Shown here: positions 58,448 to 64,000 of the stretch, piece by piece
Layout: the number at the start of each line of letters is the position of its first letter
Numbering within the stretch: the stretch's first letter is position 1
Assembly: GCF_002174305.1 (NCBI RefSeq)
Contig: NZ_MIJB01000014.1
Coordinates: forward strand, 82,047-146,046
DNA: 64,000 nt
DNA from: Aeromicrobium sp. PE09-221
GTDB lineage: Bacteria; Actinomycetota; Actinomycetes; Propionibacteriales; Nocardioidaceae
Reading direction: 5' to 3'
Translations under genes and position numbers: made by a program
Notes under the pieces: generated by a model
Database searches by the model: none
What the model saw: only the letters and a program-made list of their open reading frames with translations
What the model was told of the DNA's origin: nothing

Positions 58448-60126
58448 GCGACGGTGCTGCGGTGCTGCGAATGGAATCGGTCGGCGTCGACTTCGGCGGC
58501 CGACGGGTGCTCGATGGAGTCGATCTGACGGTCGATCCCGGTGAGGTGGTGCTGCTCGCCGGTTCGAGTGGTTCTGGCAAGTCGACGTTGCTGCTGACGA
58601 TCAACGGCCTGATCCCGCAGTCGATCGCCGCGACCGTCACCGGGACGCTGGAGGTCGCCGGGCACCCAGTCGCGACGACCTCGACGCCGCGCCTGGCAGA
58701 GCACGTGGCGGTCGTGTTCCAGGACGCGGACAGCCCGTCGGTGACCGGGACGGTTTTCGAGGAGGTGTGCTTCGGGGCCGAGAACCTGTGCGTCGATGCC
58801 ACCGAGATCGAGCGGCGGGCGGAGAACGCCCTACGAGCAATGGGTCTGTGGGAGCAGCGCCACGCGGACCCGTCGCGCTTGTCGGGAGGCCAGCGTCAGC
58901 GGCTCGCCGTGGCGGGGGCGCTCGCGCAGGGCACCCGGCTGCTGATCCTGGACGAGCCGACCGCCAACCTCGATCCGGTGGCGAGTGACGAGCTCTACGC
59001 GTTGCTCGGTGGCCTCGCGGTCAGCGAGCCGCAGACGGCCCCGGCCATCGTGATCGTCGAGCACGATGTCGACCTCGTGATCAACATCGTCGACCGGATC
59101 GTGGTCCTGGGCTCCGACGGCAGGATCGTCGACGACGGCCCGCCGGACCTGCTGTATGCGCCCGAGCGCCTCGCCGCGCTGAGGCAGTCTGGCGTCGCCG
59201 TCCCCGGTCCGATCCATGCCGCGGGATTGCTGCGCGAGCTCGGCTGGCAAGTTTCGCAGACCACCGAGCCGGTGGAACTAGCTCGCCAAGTCCGGTCCGA
59301 TCCGCGGCCCCTTCCGGTCCAGACCGGCGGCCAGCCATCGGCCGAGCCGGGTGAGGAACTGGTCGGTGTGCGCGGCGTCAGCGTGCGTCGTGGCCGTGCG
59401 ATGGTGCTCACCGACGTGAACCTGTCGGTCGCTCGCGGTTCGATCACGGCGCTGATCGGGGTCAACGGTGTCGGCAAGTCGACCCTCGCCCGCACGCTCG
59501 CGGGTCTGTACCGACCAGCCGCAGGGGAGATCGTCTGGGCGCCCGACGTGCCACGGGGGCACCGGGCGGGCCTGGTGTTCCAGAATCCCGAGCACCAGTT
59601 CGTCGGATCGACCGTCTACAACGAATTGGCCCACGGTTGGCGACGGGCCCGCCTGACCGAGGAAGAGGTCGCCGCGCACGTCGAGCCGCTGCTGAGTCTG
59701 GTCGGACTGACCGACATGAGCGATCAGCATCCGTTCACCCTCTCGGGAGGGCAGAAGCGTCGGCTGTCGGTGGCATCCGCGCTGGGCACGGGAACGTCGC
59801 TGCTGGTACTCGACGAGCCCACGTACGGTCAGGATCCGCACCACGGCGCGCGGCTGCGTCGCCTGCTGCTCGACCTGCACACCCGCGGCACGACGATCGT
59901 CGTGGTGACACACGATCTCGCCCTGGTGGAGTCCACGGCGACGGCGGTGGCGCTCATGGCCGGCGGCACCGTCGTGCGGTCGGGCACGGCGCTCGACCTG
60001 CTCGCCGACGATGAGGCGCTGGAGCGTGCCGGACTGCGGCGCCCGGCGATGGATCGTGCCATGTCCACGGTCCCGGGTGGATCGTCATGGTGGCGTTCGG
60101 TGCGAGACGGGCAGGCCGAGTCATGA
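58444..60126 (+). CDS. ECF transporter ATPase, two fused A domains
   Basis: Protein of 560 residues with two ABC domains. Domain 1: [29 protein letters not shown]. Domain 2 (about residue 300 onwards): GVNGVGKST, LVFQNPEHQFVGSTV, LSGGQKRR, LLVLDEPTYGQD. The Q-loop NPEHQ and fused form match EcfA-type ATPases of group II importers. ATG 58444 and its stop overlap both neighbours. Confidence 0.9.
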   Translation: MSDGAAVLRMESVGVDFGGRRVLDGVDLTVDPGEVVLLAGSSGSGKSTLLLTINGLIPQSIAATVTGTLEVAGHPVATTSTPRLAEHVAVVFQDADSPSVTGTVFEEVCFGAENLCVDATEIERRAENALRAMGLWEQRHADPSRLSGGQRQRLAVAGALAQGTRLLILDEPTANLDPVASDELYALLGGLAVSEPQTAPAIVIVEHDVDLVINIVDRIVVLGSDGRIVDDGPPDLLYAPERLAALRQSGVAVPGPIHAAGLLRELGWQVSQTTEPVELARQVRSDPRPLPVQTGGQPSAEPGEELVGVRGVSVRRGRAMVLTDVNLSVARGSITALIGVNGVGKSTLARTLAGLYRPAAGEIVWAPDVPRGHRAGLVFQNPEHQFVGSTVYNELAHGWRRARLTEEEVAAHVEPLLSLVGLTDMSDQHPFTLSGGQKRRLSVASALGTGTSLLVLDEPTYGQDPHHGARLRRLLLDLHTRGTTIVVVTHDLALVESTATAVALMAGGTVVRSGTALDLLADDEALERAGLRRPAMDRAMSTVPGGSSWWRSVRDGQAES

Positions 60127-60836
60127 CGCGCGCCTGGCTGTGTCGGGTCGATCCGCTCGCTCTGGTGGCGGCTGTGCTGCCGGCGACGATCCTGGTGCTG
60201 TTCTCGCGCGGAGTGGCCGTTCCTGCGTGCTTCTTGGGGCTGGGCTTCGGGTTGCTGGTGGCCTCCGGGGCGCCGTGGCGCCGCATCGCTGCGGTGGTGG
60301 CGGGCGCCGCGGCGATGGTGACGCTGTTGACGCTCGCGCTGCGTCCGTGGATTTCCGCCGACCGGGTCGAGGGTGAGCCCTGGGCCATTGCCCTGGCGGC
60401 AGGTCTGCGGGTGATCACGATGATGGTGCTGACGCTGTTGGTCGCGCTCTCGGGACATTCAGGACGCGATCTCGTGCGCTCGCTGGTGACGAACCTGCGG
60501 CTGCCGTACCGGTGGGGGTACGCCGGCCTGAGCGGAGCGCGGCTCTTTCCCGCCGTGGCCGCCGAGCTCGAGCTGGTGCGCTCGGCGCGGGCCGTCCGTG
60601 GTAGCGCCCACCGCGGTCGTCCGTGGAGTCCGGTCCAGCGATTCCTCGAACCCGTCGTGCCGTTGCTCGCCTCGCAGATCCGACATGCCGAACGCCAGGC
60701 GCTCGTGCTGGAGTCGCGAGGATTCGGCGCCTACCCGATGCGTACCGAGCGTGCCGGTCGCCCGTGGTCCGTGACTGACAGTCTGGCCGTGCTGATCATC
60801 TGGGCGATCACTGTCGTCCCATTCGTCGTGCGATGA
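60123..60836 (+). CDS. ECF transporter T component (CbiQ/EcfT family)
   Basis: Membrane protein of 237 residues, several TM helices. It carries the two signature Ala-Arg-Gly-like motifs of the cytoplasmic coupling helices: SARAVRGSA and LESRGFG. It links the ATPase to the S component. It overlaps the ATPase stop by 4 nt. Confidence 0.88.
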   Translation: MTRAWLCRVDPLALVAAVLPATILVLFSRGVAVPACFLGLGFGLLVASGAPWRRIAAVVAGAAAMVTLLTLALRPWISADRVEGEPWAIALAAGLRVITMMVLTLLVALSGHSGRDLVRSLVTNLRLPYRWGYAGLSGARLFPAVAAELELVRSARAVRGSAHRGRPWSPVQRFLEPVVPLLASQIRHAERQALVLESRGFGAYPMRTERAGRPWSVTDSLAVLIIWAITVVPFVVR

Positions 60837-60845
60837 GAGGCCTTC

Positions 60846-61910
60846 ATGAGTGTTGACCCGCTGGCCGGCACGGTCGTCGCCACCGAGGAGTTGGAACCCG
60901 GCCTGCTGGTTCCCGGTGCCGATCGTGGTGTGCTCTTCAGCTATCGATCGGCCGGCTCCGCGGGCGAGCCGCGCGTGGCGACCGCGTCGTTCCAGGCGCC
61001 GGTGCGTGCAGGCCAGGAGCGCCCCGTGGTGGTGTTCTGCCACGGCACCACGGGGGTGGGGGAGCAGTGCTCCGTTTCGCGCGGCGTCGGCCCGGCGATC
61101 GGGGAGTTCCTGGCACCGTGGATAGCCTTGGGCTTCGCGCTCGTCGTTGTCGACTACGCCGGTCTGGGCAGTGAAGGTCCTCATGCCTACCTCAACCACT
61201 TCGGCACGGGGCGCCAAGTCGTCGACTCGGTGCGTGCGGTACATCGGCTCGCGCCGGACCTCGGCGTTCGACTGGACGACCGGTGGATGGTGTTCGGTGG
61301 ATCCCAGGGTGGGCACGCGGCCCTATCGGCGTCGCTGGTTTCGACGCGGGCCCCGGGGCTGGAGCTGATCGGAACGGTCGCGCTCTGCCCGCCCACCGAT
61401 CTGGGTCCGCAGTTCTACTTGGCGGGGCCGTGGGTGCCCTGGCTTCCGGTGAAGGATCTGGTTGCGTACTTCGGGTACATCCTCCACGGCTTCGAGAGCG
61501 CCGATCCGGGTGTGCGCGAGGAACTCGACCGGGTACTGACGCAGCGCGGGCGCGATTTGGTCGATTCGTCGCCGTGGTACCACTACGCCGAGCTGGTGGA
61601 GCGGACGCGTTCGTGGTCGGTCGGGTCGTTGCTGCGCCGCCCGCTCGGAAAGTCGGTGGTGCGCCGATTGCGCGAGCACTCGCGACTGCCGTCGGCGGTG
61701 GCTCATCTGGCTCCGGTGCTCGTGGGTCAGGGGCGGCTCGACCCGGTGGTGCCGTGGCCGCTCACCGGGCGCTACGTGCGGGACAGCCGCGCCGCCGGCT
61801 CCGACATCCGGATGCGTTCCTACTGGACGGGCCACGGTGTCCACGCGGCGGCCCGCCCGGACGCACTGCGATTCGCGTCCGAACGCCTGCGCCAATCGCG
61901 CAGCACGTAG
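60846..61910 (+). CDS. Lipase-like alpha/beta hydrolase, copy 2
   Basis: Hydrolase of 354 residues, paralog of 49764-50864 (VVFCHGTTGVGEQC, VVDYAGLGSEGPHAY, MVFGGSQGGHAAL with the nucleophile, GQGRLDPVVPW, RSYWTGHGVH). No signal peptide. It follows the T component after 9 nt and ends the chain. The pair of enzymes may act on one ligand at two steps. Confidence 0.8.
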   Translation: MSVDPLAGTVVATEELEPGLLVPGADRGVLFSYRSAGSAGEPRVATASFQAPVRAGQERPVVVFCHGTTGVGEQCSVSRGVGPAIGEFLAPWIALGFALVVVDYAGLGSEGPHAYLNHFGTGRQVVDSVRAVHRLAPDLGVRLDDRWMVFGGSQGGHAALSASLVSTRAPGLELIGTVALCPPTDLGPQFYLAGPWVPWLPVKDLVAYFGYILHGFESADPGVREELDRVLTQRGRDLVDSSPWYHYAELVERTRSWSVGSLLRRPLGKSVVRRLREHSRLPSAVAHLAPVLVGQGRLDPVVPWPLTGRYVRDSRAAGSDIRMRSYWTGHGVHAAARPDALRFASERLRQSRST

Positions 61911-61950
61911 AAAAGCGCAAATACACTGCCCATGACGGGGACTATCTCGG

Positions 61951-63323
61951 TAACGGTGTTTCCGGCGGTTTTCATTTAGTAGGTCTCCGCGGCCGGCCAG
62001 CGGTCAGCGAAGGTGATGGCGAATGCGTTGAGAGCGGGTTTCCATCGGATCGTCCATCGGGCCCGTCCCGCACCGGTCGGGTCGAGTGACCTGGTGACAA
62101 GATACAGGCACTTGATCGCTGCCTGCTCCGTCGGGAAATGGCCCCGAGCTCTGACTGCTCGCCGGTATCGGGCGTTGAGGGACTCGATCGCGTTCGTCGA
62201 GCAGATCACACGGCGGATCTCGATGTCGTAGTCCAGGAACGGGATGAACTCTTCCCACGCGGAATCCCAGAGCCGGATGATCGCTGCGTACTTCTTGCCC
62301 CACTTCTCGTCGAGGTCCTCCAGCGCGGCCCGAGCGGCGTTCGGGTTCGGGGCGGTATAGATCGGCTTCACGTCACGTTTGAGGGCATCCCAGTCCTTCT
62401 TCGACGCCAACCGGAACGTGTTCCGGATCAGATGGATGATGCAGGTCTGCACCGTCGTGAGCGGCCACACATTCCCGACGACCTCGGGCAGGCCTTTCAG
62501 CCCGTCGCAGACGAGGAAGAACGTGTCCTTGACACCCCGGTTCTTGATATCAGTGAGCACGCTCATCCAGAACTTCGCTCCCTCACCACCATTGCCAGCC
62601 CAGAGCCCGAGGACGTCCTTCTCGCCGGCGAGGGTGACACCGATCGCGGCATAGATGGGCCGGTTCGCGACTTGCCCGTCGCGGATTTTCACCACGATCG
62701 CGTCGATGAAGATCGCCGCATAGACCTCATCCAGCGGCCTCGAGGACCACTCGTTCATCTCCTCGATGACCTTGTCTGTGATTCTGGAGATCGTCTCCTT
62801 CGAGACGCTGGCGCCATAGATCTGCGCGAAGTGCGCACTGATCTCACCCGTGGTGAGCCCGTGCGCATACAGCGACAACACGATCTCCTCGACCCCGTTC
62901 AACCGACGTTGACGTTTCTTCACGATCTGCGGCTCGAACGACCCGTCACGGTCGCGCGGCACATCAATCGTGACCTGCCCGGTCGCTTCGGTCAGCACCG
63001 TCTTGGGTCTCGTCCCGTTACGCACGTTCCTGTCCTCGCCATCCGGGTCAGCATGGTTCTTCTCATGCCCGCGATGCTCCGTGAGCTCCTCGTTTAGCGC
63101 GGTCTCGAGCACGTTCTTCGTGAACAGTTTCAACAACCCGTCGGGGCCGGTCAAGGCCAGGCCTTGTTCCTTGGCCAGCCGGACCAGCTCTGCCGCCGCA
63201 GCGGCCTCCGCGGACCGATCATCATCGTGGTGTTTCTTCGGACTCACAACTTCCAGTGTCGTTGTCATCACGGCACCTTTCCCGCCACGCATCACGCGCG
63301 GCGCGTCAGGCCGGAAACACCGT
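61951..63323 (-). mobile_element. IS256-family insertion sequence, second type
   Basis: TAACGGTGTTTCCGGC begins at 61951 and its complement ends at 63323, so these are the inner parts of the terminal inverted repeats. No target duplication is obvious by eye. It lies just behind the lipase gene and carries one intact transposase. Confidence 0.78.
61976..63268 (-). CDS. IS256-family (mutator type) transposase
   Basis: DDE transposase of 430 residues from ATG 63268. ATG 63295 is an alternative. The first Asp is in AAIFIDAIVVKIRDGQV, the second in FFLVCDGLKGLPEV, and the Glu in CSTNAIESLNARYRRAVRARGHFP. TCIIHLIRN carries the C-x2-H. It is of the ISMyma/IS1081-like branch and clearly distinct from the gene at 33633. 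Confidence 0.92.
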   Translation of the reverse strand: MTTTLEVVSPKKHHDDDRSAEAAAAAELVRLAKEQGLALTGPDGLLKLFTKNVLETALNEELTEHRGHEKNHADPDGEDRNVRNGTRPKTVLTEATGQVTIDVPRDRDGSFEPQIVKKRQRRLNGVEEIVLSLYAHGLTTGEISAHFAQIYGASVSKETISRITDKVIEEMNEWSSRPLDEVYAAIFIDAIVVKIRDGQVANRPIYAAIGVTLAGEKDVLGLWAGNGGEGAKFWMSVLTDIKNRGVKDTFFLVCDGLKGLPEVVGNVWPLTTVQTCIIHLIRNTFRLASKKDWDALKRDVKPIYTAPNPNAARAALEDLDEKWGKKYAAIIRLWDSAWEEFIPFLDYDIEIRRVICSTNAIESLNARYRRAVRARGHFPTEQAAIKCLYLVTRSLDPTGAGRARWTIRWKPALNAFAITFADRWPAAETY

Positions 63324-63472
63324 TAAACCCACAGTCCCCGCCGAGTACATCTAGGCGGTATGAAGTAACCGCTCAGGGCTGCTGGGGGGGCGGGCCGGGG
63401 CCTCGCTCAAAAGATTCGTGGGTTACCGAACAGGGGCGTCCTGCTCGCTATCTGACATTGTGGGAAGCCCCG

Positions 63473-63731
63473 GTGTTTACGGAGCGTACGAGTGTGGGAC
63501 TGGACGTGCACGCACGATCGGTTGTCACCGCAGCGATCGATGGCGTCACGGGTGAGCTGGTCGAGGCTAGATTGGCGCCGTCGCATGAGCATGTCCGATC
63601 CTGGCTGGACGGCTTATATGGCCCGGTGGTCGAGGCCGATGAGGCCGGACCGACGGGGTTCGGGCTGTATCGGACGTTGGCCTCGGAGGGGATCCGCTGC
63701 GAGGTGGTCGCGACGAGCAAGTTTCAGCGCC
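63473..63731 (+). pseudogene. IS110-family transposase, N-terminal fragment
   Basis: The RuvC-like DEDD domain of an IS110 enzyme starts SVGLDVHARSVVTAAIDGVTGEL, then GPVVEADEAGPTGFGLYRTL (second acidic residue) and CEVVATSKFQRP. It stops where IS481-family sequence begins at a CTAG. The rest of the enzyme is absent from the window. Confidence 0.8.
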
Positions 63732-64000
63732 CTAGCTGTAGTTCCCCGGGAGGTTGTGAACGCGGTCGGCGGGGACGAAGCCTCCGATTCCGGTGTGGGG
63801 TCTGTGGTGATTGTAGGAGTGCAACCAGTCGGCGTAGGTCGCTGAGCGGTCCTCGTCAGACAGGTAGATCTGGGCGTATGCCCACTCGTCCATCAGGGTT
63901 CGGTTGAAGCGTTCGACCTTGCCGTTGGTTTGGGGCCGGTATGGCCGTGTCCGGCGGTGCTTGACGTTCTCGCCGAGTGCTGCGGCGAAGACGTATGACC
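63732..64000 (-). CDS. IS481-family transposase, C-terminal part, runs off the window
   Basis: Minus-strand frame ending at TAG 63732: SYVFAAALGENVKHRRTRPYRPQTNGKVERFNRTLMDEWAYAQ with the catalytic Glu (VERFNR), then SYNHHRPHTGIGGFVP. These are the terminal blocks of IS481-type integrase-core transposases. The N-terminal part lies beyond base 64000. The stop codon overlaps CTAG, the preferred target of this family, so the element end is at about 63732. Confidence 0.88.
   Translation of the reverse strand, partial: SYVFAAALGENVKHRRTRPYRPQTNGKVERFNRTLMDEWAYAQIYLSDEDRSATYADWLHSYNHHRPHTGIGGFVPADRVHNLPGNYS

Noticed and set aside
1..64000. CRISPR array, prophage or integrative-element integrase
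   Set aside because: No regular spaced short repeats, Cas genes, phage structural genes or tyrosine/serine integrase were seen.

Overview
The window is high-GC DNA from an actinobacterium. The relatives suggested are mycolic-acid bacteria (Gordonia, Dietzia, Rhodococcus, Mycobacterium). That placement is an inference from an EthA-like monooxygenase, DtxR/IdeR-type iron boxes, families of TetR/SDR/SCP2/CMD catabolic proteins, and actinobacterial IS types. No rRNA or tRNA gene and no CRISPR array was seen.

Layout. 1-3305: an IS3-family element (minus strand) whose orfB is split by a group II intron carrying a reverse transcriptase/maturase. 3478-4535: gene debris, namely a DprA C-terminal fragment and a decayed higBA toxin-antitoxin pair. 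4710-14497: a catabolic island with an EthA-like Baeyer-Villiger monooxygenase and two related minus-strand operons, SCP2-VOC-MDR-CMD and SCP2-VOC-CMD-SDR-FMN dehydrogenase-esterase-SRPBCC. A TetR gene stands divergent to the second operon. All three transcription units are preceded by paired CCTACnnnGTAGG palindromes, so this looks like one TetR regulon. 14645-19525: a TetR-controlled operon with a MacB-type ABC pair, divergent from an SDR. 19702-28175: an IS3 remnant, a lipoprotein-dependent ABC importer of the nitrate/sulfonate/taurine class with a LysR regulator, a frameshifted acyl-CoA dehydrogenase, a TetR, and an IS5-family insertion. 28163-33521: an acyl-CoA ligase and a third VOC-MDR-CMD set with its own TetR. 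33576-36260: an IS256 element and transposase debris. 36268-39620: a DUF1772-like protein, two TetR genes and a 14-TM drug-type MFS exporter.

39925-61910 is the most interesting part, an apparent iron-responsive locus. A DrrA-type ABC exporter operon has a strong DtxR/IdeR box at its promoter. A siderophore-interacting protein fused (across a frameshift) to a methyltransferase diverges from a chain of 12 genes plus a 13-codon linker ORF. Almost every junction in that chain is an ATGA or GTGA overlap. It encodes five related secreted or membrane-anchored proteins (two-Cys domains resembling DUF6801, three with basic Ig-like tails), two lipase-like hydrolases, a MacB/FtsX ABC system, an AraC regulator with its own iron box, and a complete ECF importer (S, fused A-A, T). 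I infer an iron-, heme- or siderophore-acquisition system in which surface proteins feed an ECF transporter. I know of no description of this combination.

61951-64000: a second IS256-family element, then an IS110 transposase fragment cut by an IS481-family element that runs off the window. Several otherwise good genes carry single-base frameshifts (acyl-CoA dehydrogenase, SIP-methyltransferase, IS3 orfA, higB). These are either real decay or sequence errors.
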